Origin: Sulfolobus sp. A20
GTDB lineage: Archaea > Thermoproteota > Thermoprotei_A > Sulfolobales > Sulfolobaceae
Assembly (NCBI RefSeq): GCF_001719125.1
Contig: NZ_CP017006.1
Coordinates: 1,302,001-1,366,000 of the forward strand
DNA: 64,000 nt
Direction: 5' to 3'
Below, piece by piece: positions 17,440-26,760 of this stretch. The position numbers and the translations under genes are program-made. Each line of letters opens with the position of its first letter. The first letter of the stretch is position 1. The notes under the pieces were generated by a model. The model worked only from the letters and a program-made list of their open reading frames with translations, was not told the origin of the DNA and searched no databases.

Positions 17440-18570
17440 TTGAAGTATCTTAAGGTCTACGCAATATTATCTAATCTAGCAAATAATTTGGTCTCACCTT
17501 TTATATCTTTCGTATCAGCCTATTTTGGAATGTCTTCTGAACAGATAGCCTTAATTACCGCAGCTACTAACGCAGTACCGAATATTTCACAGTACTTTCT
17601 AAGTTTCATTAAATCTAGGGCTAGGTTTTTATTGTTTATAGGAACTTTAACTAATGGAATACTGTGGATTCTAAGTTCTTTCATCAAATTCAATTGGATA
17701 TTTTTAATCATATATTTTGCAATCACTATAACTGGTGGGATAGCTAACTTCGGTTGGCTACTTATAATGAACAAGGTTAGTGTGAACAATAGAGGTAAAA
17801 CATTATCAAGTTACCTAGTTTATACGACAATCGGAGGTATGTTAGCGACATTCATTACCGGATTAATAACTGAACAAGACACGGAACTGATAAAATACTT
17901 CTTCATGACTTCTGGTCTTTTATTAAATGTTTCTTCCTTGGTAGCTAATAAGATAGAGGTAGATGTAGACAATGATGATAATAATAAAAATAAGGGAAAT
18001 AACGAAATTAGAAGGTTTCTAGTAAGCACTTTCATGTTTAACTTGGTTCTCTCCTTAGCATGGCCGATATTCCCCATAGCACAAGTATATAAATTCCATA
18101 TGAATGACGAACAAGTTGCCATTATGAGCATAGAGACTGGTGTGTTCACAGTTGTCTTTCAAAGGATCATAGCTAAACTTACGGATGTGAGAAGAACTTT
18201 AACCATGTTTTTAGGAAGCTCCACATATGCGATATATCCGATGAGTTATTATTTATCTAATTCAGTATTTTATTTATATTTAGCCAATGCTCTGTCTGGC
18301 TTCACGAATGGTGTTTATTCTATTACTTTCATAGCATACCTATTTGATAAATCTACCAGATATAATCTGAAGAACAACCTAGCATTATATAACTTGGTCA
18401 TAGGTTCAGCCATATTTATAGGTTCTATTCTAGGAGGATATATTTATGGAGTATTAGAAAATATATATGGCGTAATAGCTTCTATAAATATAATGTTGTT
18501 AACAACTACTTTACTTAGACTCTCTGTCTCTCCATTATTCCTTATCGTAGATAAGGCTAAAAAATTATGA
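17440..18570 (+). CDS. MFS transporter (paralogue of the one at 7275)
   Basis: Membrane protein of 376 residues with about 11-12 hydrophobic helices. It shares NPFISF/SPFISF near the N-terminus, GIANFGWLLIMNKVS, and AWPIFPIAQVYKFHMN with the protein at 7275, so the two arose by duplication. The start is TTG at 17440, as in the paralogue; conservation starts right after it and no in-frame ATG precedes it closely. TATA-like cttttaaaa lies about 33 bp upstream. It follows the ThDP enzyme by 51 bp on the same strand, so the two may act on the same compound. Substrate unknown. Confidence 0.8.
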   Translation: MKYLKVYAILSNLANNLVSPFISFVSAYFGMSSEQIALITAATNAVPNISQYFLSFIKSRARFLLFIGTLTNGILWILSSFIKFNWIFLIIYFAITITGGIANFGWLLIMNKVSVNNRGKTLSSYLVYTTIGGMLATFITGLITEQDTELIKYFFMTSGLLLNVSSLVANKIEVDVDNDDNNKNKGNNEIRRFLVSTFMFNLVLSLAWPIFPIAQVYKFHMNDEQVAIMSIETGVFTVVFQRIIAKLTDVRRTLTMFLGSSTYAIYPMSYYLSNSVFYLYLANALSGFTNGVYSITFIAYLFDKSTRYNLKNNLALYNLVIGSAIFIGSILGGYIYGVLENIYGVIASINIMLLTTTLLRLSVSPLFLIVDKAKKL

Positions 18571-18885
18571 TAGAATCTTTTAAATTTTTGATATATGTTT
18601 CTTAGATCTGGTAAATCTTGTAGCAAATTTTCCGGTTTAATGATGAAATTTCATCGATAACAGCCAATTTTACATTTTCTCCAAATTCACTAAATTGATT
18701 ATAACGTTATCTAGTTCAGAATAGTTTTATGTTTAAGTTCTCATATTTATTTTTAAAGGACCTTATACTTTTCTATTGGAGTTACAGAAAATAAGTTAAA
18801 ATTTTTTTAATTTTTAAACATAATTTATAAAAAAAAGAGTTAATTTCCCTCATTTTTATTATACAGTACTATAATTATATAAGAC
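18571..18885. other. intergenic region, A+T rich
   Basis: There is no convincing ORF or RNA in this stretch. It contains T-rich runs after the MFS gene and, near its right end, the TATA-like tttttatta about 28 bp before the GH15 start at 18886. Confidence 0.5.
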
Positions 18886-20586
18886 ATGAGACCCTTAGGG
18901 TTTGTATCTAACGGGATGACATCAGCCCTAATAGACAGAGGATCAATAGTATGGCTTGCCTTTCCCAGATTTGATTCACCTTCAATCTTTGGGAAACTAC
19001 TTGATAACGAAGCGGGAGAATTTAGCATATTACCACGAGAGGAAGAATATGAAGTTACCCAACAGTTTCTCGTCCCAAACGTATTACTTACTAAATTTAA
19101 GACTAAGGAAGGTAAAGCTGATATAATAGATTTAATGCCAATAGGTGAAAAAGCTATAATAAGAAAGATAAGGAGTGAAATAACGTTAAGAATTGATATT
19201 AAACCTATGTTCAACTATGGACTGTATCGACCAGTTATGGAACTAGAAGATAACGGGATTAGATTTCTAAACCCCTTATCTAGGGAATGTTTAGCGTTAA
19301 TGAGTGATAAGTCCTTATCATCATCTTCATTTGAGACTAAAGGTGAGACAACACTCTACTTAGTCTACAGTTCTGATTACTCATATGGTCCATTCCATAA
19401 AGGTAAGAGGTTAAGAAAAGATTTAGAGAATTCATTCAACCTCACTTTGAATTATTGGAAAAATAAGGTAAAAGTTGACGATAAGGATGAGATAGGTAAA
19501 ATGAAGTCGATAAGCTTAGGACTACTATTAGGTCTAATTTATTCACCTTCTGGTGGTAGCATAGCAGCCCCTACAACCTCTCTTCCAGAGGTAGAGGGAG
19601 GAAGCAGAAATTGGGATTATAGATACGTCTGGATAAGGGATTCAGCGATGATCTCAGAAGCATTGTTGTTTTCCGGATATATAGTAGAAGCTAGAAGAAT
19701 AATTAACTTTCTCCTAGGATTAGTCAACTTCACGTCTAAACCTTTATTGCATCCTTTATACACCGTAGACGGTAACGATCCCCCTCCTGAGATGGAGATA
19801 TCTTGGCTAAGAGGATATAAGGATTCGAAGCCAGTTAGGGTGGGAAACGCCGCTGCCTCGCAAGTACAGTTAGATATAGAGGGTTTTCTTATTGATGCTA
19901 TATATAAATATTTCAGCATGACTAATGACAAGGTGTTCATAGAGGAGAATAAAGAGAAGATACAGTACATTGCGGATTGGGTATCCAAAAATTGGATGCT
20001 GAGAGATGCGGGAATGTGGGAGGACAGAGGGAAGCCATTACACTATACACACTCTAAGGTTATGATGTGGGTAACCCTTGATAGAGCTGAGAAGATTTTA
20101 GGTCTCTCTTATGGAGAAAAAGATAAGTTAAGGGATTGGATTATGAGGAATTGCGTTAAGGAAGGTAGCTTCGTAAGAAGCTCAGATTCAAATGATGTTG
20201 ATGCTAATTTACTAACTTTGCCACTATATGGTTTCGTTCAAGTGAATGACGAGATATTTTTAAGGACCCTTAAAAGGGTAGAAGAGGAACTTCATGTAAA
20301 AGGTTTTGTGAAGAGGTATTCAAAAGACTCTCTAGGTGAAGCTATGCATCCATTTTCCCTTGCTAGTATTTGGCTATCTAGAATTTATCTAAGATTAGGA
20401 AGAAAAGATGAAGCCCTAGAGCTAATTAGAAAGGTGCTGAAACCTTCTGGTGGGTTATATTTGATAGGTGAACATATTGACGTAGAAAAAATGGAATATA
20501 CTGGCAACTATCCTCAAGCATTCGTTCACGCACAACTACTGATAGCATTAAATGAATTAAGTAATAACAAATTTTTTGAGCAATAA
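18886..20586 (+). CDS. glucoamylase/trehalase-like glycosidase, GH15
   Basis: Inverting alpha-glucosidase of 566 residues that should release glucose from maltodextrin or trehalose. The N-terminal beta-sandwich (about 1-195, GFVSNGMTSALIDRGSIVWL) is followed by an (alpha/alpha)6 barrel. GGSRNWDYRYVWIRDSA near 235-250 and MWEDRGKPLHYTHSKVM near 375-392 hold the acid catalyst Glu, and LIGEHIDVE near 525 followed by GNYPQAFVHAQLL holds the likely base. No signal peptide is seen, so it acts in the cytoplasm. TATA-like tttttatta lies 28 bp before the ATG. Related Sulfolobus proteins include both glucoamylases and trehalases, and the sequence alone does not decide which. Confidence 0.85.
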   Translation: MRPLGFVSNGMTSALIDRGSIVWLAFPRFDSPSIFGKLLDNEAGEFSILPREEEYEVTQQFLVPNVLLTKFKTKEGKADIIDLMPIGEKAIIRKIRSEITLRIDIKPMFNYGLYRPVMELEDNGIRFLNPLSRECLALMSDKSLSSSSFETKGETTLYLVYSSDYSYGPFHKGKRLRKDLENSFNLTLNYWKNKVKVDDKDEIGKMKSISLGLLLGLIYSPSGGSIAAPTTSLPEVEGGSRNWDYRYVWIRDSAMISEALLFSGYIVEARRIINFLLGLVNFTSKPLLHPLYTVDGNDPPPEMEISWLRGYKDSKPVRVGNAAASQVQLDIEGFLIDAIYKYFSMTNDKVFIEENKEKIQYIADWVSKNWMLRDAGMWEDRGKPLHYTHSKVMMWVTLDRAEKILGLSYGEKDKLRDWIMRNCVKEGSFVRSSDSNDVDANLLTLPLYGFVQVNDEIFLRTLKRVEEELHVKGFVKRYSKDSLGEAMHPFSLASIWLSRIYLRLGRKDEALELIRKVLKPSGGLYLIGEHIDVEKMEYTGNYPQAFVHAQLLIALNELSNNKFFEQ

Positions 20587-20736
20587 TTTAGTTATTCCGA
20601 TATGAACTAAAGTATCACAGCGAGAAGCAAATGGGCAAGAAAATTTTAATGATTTATCTAAGATAAAAATACTAAATAATCTTAAAAATCAAATTTTAGG
20701 TTAATATGAGAAATTTAAAAAAATGAATTAGATCCT

Positions 20737-22197
20737 TCACTTAACTTCCTCTTTTCTTTCCATCTTAATTACTGATTCTCTACCTTTTCTCATTTGTGAT
20801 AATGAAGTTTCTGAGAACATCTTAACAATTTGCTCCAGAGACAATCCCTTAGTTTCAGGCAATATGAAGTACATCAATATCAAGGCTATTGCGTCGAATG
20901 CTGCAAACACAAACATAGATCCTGCAAGACCTATTGTTGATAACATCACTGGGAAGACCTCTATTATAGCGAAGTTTGATAACCAATCAATTAAAGCTAT
21001 TATAGCTGCCATTCTACCTCTTAATGCAGTTTTAAAGTACTCTGCCTGAATTAGCCATCCGGTTCCTCCTACGCCATAGGCGAAGAATATTATGAAGCCA
21101 GCGAAAGCTATGAGTGCCCCTATTAATATCCCTTTCATTACGAGAAAACCACCTAAAAGATCAAATACTAACATACCAGCATAAGCAGATAATCCTAAGT
21201 TTCTCCTACCGATTCTGTCAATATATCTAAACGCTATGAATGTTGCAGCAACGTTTATAACAGCGAGTACTGAGGCAGCTAAAACTGAGTATATTTCACT
21301 ATAAACTGGGTTTGAGGAACTACCAAATATATGTAGATTTAATATTATTGTAGGTCCATAGTAGAAAGGTACGTTAATTCCCGTTATTTGTTGAAAAACA
21401 ATCCATAAGCCCACTACAATCAATGCCCTTTTTGTTGGTGTATCAAACTTTGCTAAAGCCTCACTCCTAACTTCTTGAATAGCCTTCTGTATTAGTGTAT
21501 CATCGACCTCAACCCCAAATCTTTTTAGGTCATTCTTTAACCTATCAATCTTCCCGCTTAATAATAACCATCTAGGAGATTCAGGCATTAAGAATCTGAA
21601 AACCAAGCCTATTATTGCCGGGATTGCAGCTACTCCTAATATTAACCTCCAATCTATGGTGAAAGCTAAGGAAGGTGCAATCAATAGTATTGCTGAACCT
21701 ACAATATAAGAGCCTAAAATACCTATAGTTATCATCCATTGTTGCATTATGCCTAGAGCTCCTCTCCTATCTTTCGGAGCATATTCTGTGATATACGCTG
21801 TGGCTACAGCTGAATCAGCACCAATTGCAATACCAATAATTGTCCTCATTATTAGGAGCATTAAACCATTTATCGTTAACGCAGAAAGTATTGCAGCTCC
21901 TGCATAAATTCCTGCATCAGCTATAAGCAGAGATTTTCTTCCATACCTGTCTGTATAAAAGTAAGCTATGATGGCTCCTATCGCTGCTCCCAGTGAAGCA
22001 CTAGCTATTTCATATCCTAAAACTAAACCAGTAAAGTGGTAGGGAACGAACACTGAGGCAATACCTATAACTTCGGTATCGTAACCAAACAAGAATCCAC
22101 CTATTGCAGCCAGTATGGTAATTATCCAATAGAACCTTGTGACCTTCTTAGTATCTATATGGTCTAAAATCTGTTGTAATGCAGACTGTGAAGACAT
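20737..22197 (-). CDS. MFS sugar porter
   Basis: Sugar:proton symporter type protein of 486 residues with 12 predicted helices. Family marks are FGYDTEVIG in helix 1, DRYGRKSLL between helices 2 and 3, PESPRWLLLSGK before the central loop, QQITGINVPFYYGPTI in helix 7, DRIGRRNLG, and PETKGLSLEQI after helix 12. The central QQITG and PETKG motifs are those of glucose/xylose/arabinose carriers, so monosaccharide uptake is a safe role and the precise sugar is unknown. It is transcribed alone, convergent with the GH15 gene. Confidence 0.88.
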   Translation of the reverse strand: MSSQSALQQILDHIDTKKVTRFYWIITILAAIGGFLFGYDTEVIGIASVFVPYHFTGLVLGYEIASASLGAAIGAIIAYFYTDRYGRKSLLIADAGIYAGAAILSALTINGLMLLIMRTIIGIAIGADSAVATAYITEYAPKDRRGALGIMQQWMITIGILGSYIVGSAILLIAPSLAFTIDWRLILGVAAIPAIIGLVFRFLMPESPRWLLLSGKIDRLKNDLKRFGVEVDDTLIQKAIQEVRSEALAKFDTPTKRALIVVGLWIVFQQITGINVPFYYGPTIILNLHIFGSSSNPVYSEIYSVLAASVLAVINVAATFIAFRYIDRIGRRNLGLSAYAGMLVFDLLGGFLVMKGILIGALIAFAGFIIFFAYGVGGTGWLIQAEYFKTALRGRMAAIIALIDWLSNFAIIEVFPVMLSTIGLAGSMFVFAAFDAIALILMYFILPETKGLSLEQIVKMFSETSLSQMRKGRESVIKMERKEEVK

Positions 22198-22407
22198 GGA
22201 AAGTCACATTATAATATCTATCACATTCTTTATAAACTCTATTTTATAATTTATTCACATAATAGTACGTTTAGTATCATTTTATGTTTATACTCTTTAT
22301 AATGAAGTATTAACAGACAAAGTAAAATTTTATTTACGACAGAAAATTATAAGTTAAGATAGATTATGAAAAAACTATAATAGATTAGAATATTTAAAAA
22401 TCACAAA

Positions 22408-23223
22408 CTAAAAGGAATCTTCTATCTCATTTAATATCTTCTTCATACCTAGGAAGGATTCCCTAGTACTCTCTTCAGGATCATTCTTATCATTTCTATA
22501 GTGAGTTTCTAAAGATATAACTATAGGTTTATTCTTCACAGCACTTAATTGATTTCTATAGTTAATACTTCCTTTGCCAATAGGCATCCATTTAAAACCA
22601 CCATTTATTACCTTTACGTCTTTAACGTGCATGTGAGTTACGTGATCTTTTATTAGTCCATAACCATTAGGAAAAGGTGTTTCCCTAGCTACGAAAGCAT
22701 TACCGGGGTCCCATAATACTTTAACCCATCTTGTATCTACCTTATCCAATAAGGTCTTTAAATCTCTTCCATTACCGACTAGGCAACTATACTCATTTTC
22801 AATTACAATAATGATTCCCTCAGTTTTAGCGATATCAATTGCCTCACTAAGCCTCTCAATTAGCTTGTCTAAATAATGGTCTAATTCCCCTTCATACCAG
22901 AAAGTAAATATCCTAGTGTAAGTTAAGTCAAGTCTCTTACTTAACTCTATTACCTTCTTAAATACGTTTAAGTGTTCCCTATACTCTTTCTCGTCATCAA
23001 TATAAGTCTTAAATGTGAACGAATCCAAATTGGATATTTGTAAATTATATTTTACAACTAAATTTCTCATTTCAGATATTTCCGAGTCACTTAAACTAAC
23101 AACATTTTTGTTCCATAGATTTCTTATTTCAACGAAATTAGCACCTAGTTCCGATATAACCTTTAGAGAATGCTCAAAATCTTGTGATATTTCGTCTGAA
23201 ATTATTCCTAAATTCCACTTCAT
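22408..23223 (-). CDS. sugar phosphate isomerase/epimerase family TIM-barrel enzyme (IolE-like)
   Basis: AP-endonuclease-2-fold protein of about 271 residues. It begins MKWNLGIISDEISQDF; the metal-site pattern is visible as IVIENEYS, VLWDPGNAF, HMHVKDVK and ISLETHYR. An in-frame upstream start at 23286 would add 21 residues, but the TATA-like atttatta about 28 bp before the ATG at 23223 supports the shorter, leaderless form. An ARA-box-like site lies 40 bp before this start. Such enzymes isomerise, epimerise or dehydrate sugars, inososes or keto-glycosides, often together with Gfo/Idh/MocA dehydrogenases, of which this window has five. Exact reaction unknown. Confidence 0.8.
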   Translation of the reverse strand: MKWNLGIISDEISQDFEHSLKVISELGANFVEIRNLWNKNVVSLSDSEISEMRNLVVKYNLQISNLDSFTFKTYIDDEKEYREHLNVFKKVIELSKRLDLTYTRIFTFWYEGELDHYLDKLIERLSEAIDIAKTEGIIIVIENEYSCLVGNGRDLKTLLDKVDTRWVKVLWDPGNAFVARETPFPNGYGLIKDHVTHMHVKDVKVINGGFKWMPIGKGSINYRNQLSAVKNKPIVISLETHYRNDKNDPEESTRESFLGMKKILNEIEDSF

Positions 23224-23262
23224 ATTTACAGAGTAAAGGGGATTAGATAATAAATTTTTAGA

Positions 23263-23276
23263 AATAACAAGTATTA
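23263..23276 (-). promoter_or_regulatory. ARA-box-like site before the isomerase gene at 23223
   Basis: Read on the gene strand the site is TAATACTTGTTATT, matching the core ACTTGTTA of the better sites. It lies 40 bp before the ATG, the same position as the others, but is a weaker palindrome. Confidence 0.4.
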
Positions 23277-23288
23277 AAGGGATCATCA

Positions 23289-23412
23289 GAGAATTCAGCT
23301 ATAAACCTACAACAAAATCAGGAGGACCCAATAGTGAGGAGGAAATTAGAGTAAAGCTAAGTATATATTAAGTTAACTTTGAAATTATTAGAAAAAGATA
23401 AGCTGAATTCTC
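23289..23412. repeat. 12-bp inverted repeat flanking about 100 bp
   Basis: GAGAATTCAGCT at 23289-23300 and its exact reverse complement at 23401-23412 enclose 100 bp between two divergent genes. The enclosed DNA holds no start-to-stop gene, although one frame reads open for about 20 codons. It could be a small insertion scar or chance. Confidence 0.35.
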
Positions 23413-23457
23413 GAGAAAAGTTTTCCCTTAAATATGTTTAAAAGGGAAAGGTGAGAT

Positions 23458-24495
23458 ATGTATAGTATGAAATATGTTAGGTTAGGAGATAGCGGATTAA
23501 AAGTGTCTCAAATATGCCTAGGCACTTGGTTTCTACCACTATTATCGGAGAAGGATGAATTAGGAGTATATAAGGTAGATGAAGAGACTACTTTAAAGAT
23601 ACTTAAGAAGGCTTACGACGAGGGAGTGAATTTCATAGATACTGCTAACGTATATCACGGGGCATTATGGGAAACGGACCCTCTACACGTGGGTTTATCA
23701 GAAAAATTAGTGGGTAAGTTCCTTTCTTCAGTGGATAGGGAATCTGTTGTAATTTCAACCAAGGTAAGGGGAAAGATGGCTAATTGGGCTAATGGAGAAG
23801 GATTGTCTAGAAAGCATATAACGTGGCAAATAAGGGAAAGTTTAAGGAGGTTGAATACTGAATATGTTGACATTTACATAATACATTGGACAGATCACGA
23901 GACCCCTAAGATAGAGACGCTCAGAACTCTAAATGATTTGGTAAGACGTGGGCTAGTTTATTACTTAGGTGTTAGCAATCATGAGGCTCATGACATAATT
24001 GAATTCTTAGAATTAAGTGAGAGATATAACTTGGAGAAGTTTAGTGTAATTCAAGATTTATATAATCTTTTAGAAAGGCAAGTAGAGAGATATAAATTAA
24101 GTATCGCTAGAAGATTTGGACTTGCGATTATGGCTTATGCTCCCTTAGCCCACGGCTTCCTAACTGGCAAATATGTAGACTTCAATAATAAGACATGGAA
24201 GGTAGATGAACTTACTAGGATTTCATTAAATGAAAGACTTAAAACTAGATATTTTAGAGATAGTCATCTTAAAGTATTACTTACGTTAAAGGAGATTGCT
24301 GATGAGAAAGATGCGACTATCTCACAAATTAGTATAGCTTGGCTTCTAAAAAGAGGGGAAGAATTTAACGTACCTATAATCCCAGTTATTGGAGTTACGA
24401 GACTAGAGCATCTAGATGATAATTTAAATGCTATTAAAATAAAATTGTCTTACGATGATATGAAAAAAATTGATGAGGCTCTAGGAAATGCTTGA
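23458..24495 (+). CDS. aldo/keto reductase
   Basis: NAD(P)H-dependent oxidoreductase of 345 residues with the TIM-barrel AKR fold. The catalytic tetrad is complete: Asp61 and Tyr66 in NFIDTANVYHG, Lys102 in VISTKVRG, and His143 in YIIHWTDH. The C-terminal half has VIPVIGVTRLEHLDDNL, which binds the cofactor phosphate. A second ATG three codons in (23467) follows a ggtgag Shine-Dalgarno-like sequence at a better distance, so the true protein may start there. It overlaps the convergent GH3 gene by 15 bp. The likely substrate is an aldose or keto sugar of the neighbouring pathway; this is inference from context. Confidence 0.88.
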   Translation: MYSMKYVRLGDSGLKVSQICLGTWFLPLLSEKDELGVYKVDEETTLKILKKAYDEGVNFIDTANVYHGALWETDPLHVGLSEKLVGKFLSSVDRESVVISTKVRGKMANWANGEGLSRKHITWQIRESLRRLNTEYVDIYIIHWTDHETPKIETLRTLNDLVRRGLVYYLGVSNHEAHDIIEFLELSERYNLEKFSVIQDLYNLLERQVERYKLSIARRFGLAIMAYAPLAHGFLTGKYVDFNNKTWKVDELTRISLNERLKTRYFRDSHLKVLLTLKEIADEKDATISQISIAWLLKRGEEFNVPIIPVIGVTRLEHLDDNLNAIKIKLSYDDMKKIDEALGNA

Positions 24496-26703
24496 AGAAG
24501 AGAAGTAATTATTTCTCTTCGTTAACTCCTTAGTTTCAACTAATTTTACACTTCCCTCAAATACACTATCGAGCGCGTTCTTAGCAACAATAACCTTATA
24601 CTCTCCGGATTGTAGAATTAATTTTAAGTCTTTATCATAAAAAGCTAACAGATCTGTAGGAATAGCGAACGTTATCTTCTTAACCTCATTAGGTCTTAAG
24701 TTGACTTTTATGAAAGCTTTAAGCTCTTTAACTGGCAAAGCTACATTACTCTTTCTTCTAGATATATATACTTGAATCACTTCGTCAACTTCGTATTTTC
24801 CCTCATTCTTAACCTCTAAGCTTAATTTAATATCCTCTCCAGCTCTCACTTCAGGTGTGAGTATCTTGAAGTTGTTGTAGCTGACCTTAGAATAAGTTAG
24901 ACCGTAACCGAACGGGAATAGAGGATCAGAGGAAGACTCGATATATTTTCCAAACGATGATGGTTTTCTAGAATAATACACGGGTATTTGTCCAGTACTT
25001 TTAGGCAATGAGACTGGGAGTCTTCCACTGGGCGAAACTTCTCCAAATATCACATCGGCTATAGCGTTACCACCTTCTTCTCCTAATTTCCACGCCCACA
25101 ATACAGCATCGACCTTATTAATTATCTTCTCTAATGACATGGGTCTGCCGGCAATTACTACCAATATTATTGGCTTTCCAAGGCTACTTAATTCTTCAAT
25201 TAATTTCGTTTGTGGCTCCGGTAGTTCAATATCAGCTCTATCAACTCCCTCACCAGATGTGCACATCTCTGGATCGAAAATACAAGACATGTCTCCTACT
25301 ACTCCTATTATTACGTTAGCCTTGCTTGCTAATTCTTTAGCCTCGTTAAGCAAGCCAAGATCTAACTTATTCACCTCAGATCCCTTAGCGTAAATTACGT
25401 TCTTGACTTTGTTTTTAATCCCTTCCAATACTGTAACTACGTTTACGTCTACTTTAAAAGTCCTAGTATGAGTCGGGAAATGATAGTCGCCAAGCATCGC
25501 TAATGGGTTATCAGCCAATGGTCCTATAACTGCGATCCTCTCATTGCTTTTATTTAATGGCAGTGAATTATTCTCGTTCTTTAGTAGTATAATTGATTTT
25601 GAAGCCACTTCTCTAGCCATTTCCCTGTGCTCCTTATTATCTAATATTTCTGGTATTTTACTCTCATCAACAAAGGGATTATCAAAGAGTCCTATAAGAT
25701 ATTTTACGTATAAAACTCTCTCAACGGCATTATCTATTATCTTTTCTGGAATTTCTCCGCTACTAATGGCATCCTCTAACTCCCTAAAACATTCTAATGA
25801 GGGAAACTCTATATTGACTCCCGCGTTAAGTGCTAATAATCCTGCTTCTTTACAACTATCAGCTACTCTATGTACCGTGTTTAGATATTTTACTGCCCAA
25901 TAGTCTGAGACAATTATTCCTTTAAAACCCCACTCCTCTCTTAGAACTTTGTGTAGTAACTCATTATTGGCGTGACAAGGAACGCCGTCAATTTCATGAT
26001 AGGCTGGCATTATGGATAATACTTCAGATTTCCTAACTGCTACTTCAAAGGGATATAAATAAACATTTCTTAGCTCTCTATTTCCGACGTTAACCGGTGC
26101 AGTATTTCTCCCGCCTTCCGGACTACCATGAGCTACGAAATGTTTAGCAGTGGCAATGAGTTGATTATTTCCTTGAAGACCAGTGATATAAGCGTTTGCC
26201 ATACTTGCCGTCAAATATACGTCTTCTCCAAACGTCTCTTCGCATCTTCCCCACCGAGGATCTCTACATAGGTCAAGGACTGGTGACAAACAATGCCTAA
26301 TGCCCAAAATGGTAGTCTGATTTCTGATTGCCTTAGTAACCTTGCTTACAGTAGTTAGATCCCATGTGCTGGACAACGCCAAAGGTATGGGAAATAGTGT
26401 AGCAGTAGGTCCCATTAGACCTGATAAACACTCTTCATGGACTATTGCAGGTATCCTAACCCTTGTTTTCTCTATTAAGTAACGTTGTATCTGATTTATA
26501 ACCTTCCCAGCCTGTTTTGGTCTTAAATTTGAGCCTACGACTCTGGTTATCTCCCCGATCCCATATCGCAATAATTTCTCCGCTTTTTCTTCTGAGAATT
26601 CATTGTTCTCTAGTAATTCATTTACTTGAATTGAACCTAATTGTGCTACCTTCTCCTCTATTTTCATTTTATTGATAAGATTTTTGATATCTGATGGGTT
26701 CAA
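24481..26703 (-). CDS. beta-xylosidase/alpha-L-arabinosidase-like glycosidase, GH3
   Basis: Retaining exo-glycosidase of 740 residues. Domain 1 (about 1-320) has DPRWGRCEETFGED, the substrate-binding KHFVAHG near 187-193 and the nucleophile Asp267 in GIIVSDYWA. Domain 2 (about 345-590) follows and a fibronectin-III-like C-terminal domain (about 620-715) closes it. Length and order match the Sulfolobus solfataricus GH3 beta-xylosidase/arabinosidase (XarS). No signal peptide. The start is TTG at 26703, which keeps the normal GH3 N-terminus (IKNLINKMKIEEKVAQL) and has GGTG about 10 nt before it; the internal ATG at 26667 would remove part of this. It is the third gene of a row with lacS and an esterase, which suits breakdown of xylo-oligosaccharides. 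Confidence 0.88.
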   Translation of the reverse strand: MNPSDIKNLINKMKIEEKVAQLGSIQVNELLENNEFSEEKAEKLLRYGIGEITRVVGSNLRPKQAGKVINQIQRYLIEKTRVRIPAIVHEECLSGLMGPTATLFPIPLALSSTWDLTTVSKVTKAIRNQTTILGIRHCLSPVLDLCRDPRWGRCEETFGEDVYLTASMANAYITGLQGNNQLIATAKHFVAHGSPEGGRNTAPVNVGNRELRNVYLYPFEVAVRKSEVLSIMPAYHEIDGVPCHANNELLHKVLREEWGFKGIIVSDYWAVKYLNTVHRVADSCKEAGLLALNAGVNIEFPSLECFRELEDAISSGEIPEKIIDNAVERVLYVKYLIGLFDNPFVDESKIPEILDNKEHREMAREVASKSIILLKNENNSLPLNKSNERIAVIGPLADNPLAMLGDYHFPTHTRTFKVDVNVVTVLEGIKNKVKNVIYAKGSEVNKLDLGLLNEAKELASKANVIIGVVGDMSCIFDPEMCTSGEGVDRADIELPEPQTKLIEELSSLGKPIILVVIAGRPMSLEKIINKVDAVLWAWKLGEEGGNAIADVIFGEVSPSGRLPVSLPKSTGQIPVYYSRKPSSFGKYIESSSDPLFPFGYGLTYSKVSYNNFKILTPEVRAGEDIKLSLEVKNEGKYEVDEVIQVYISRRKSNVALPVKELKAFIKVNLRPNEVKKITFAIPTDLLAFYDKDLKLILQSGEYKVIVAKNALDSVFEGSVKLVETKELTKRNNYFSSSSIS

Positions 26704-26748
26704 TCAAGATCAACACCAATTCAGCCCATTAGATAAAAACTATTTTGG

Positions 26749-26760
26749 TTAACACTTATT
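26749..26760 (-). promoter_or_regulatory. weak ARA-box-like site before the GH3 gene
   Basis: Read on the gene strand this is AATAAGTGTTAA, close to the TTAAAGTGTTAAA form seen before lacS. It lies 46-57 bp before the TTG start and touches the esterase stop codon. It could give the GH3 gene its own promoter. Confidence 0.25.

Noticed and set aside
18636-18660. C/D-box small RNA suggested by an ATGATGA sequence
   Set aside because: No matching CTGA D box follows at a suitable distance.
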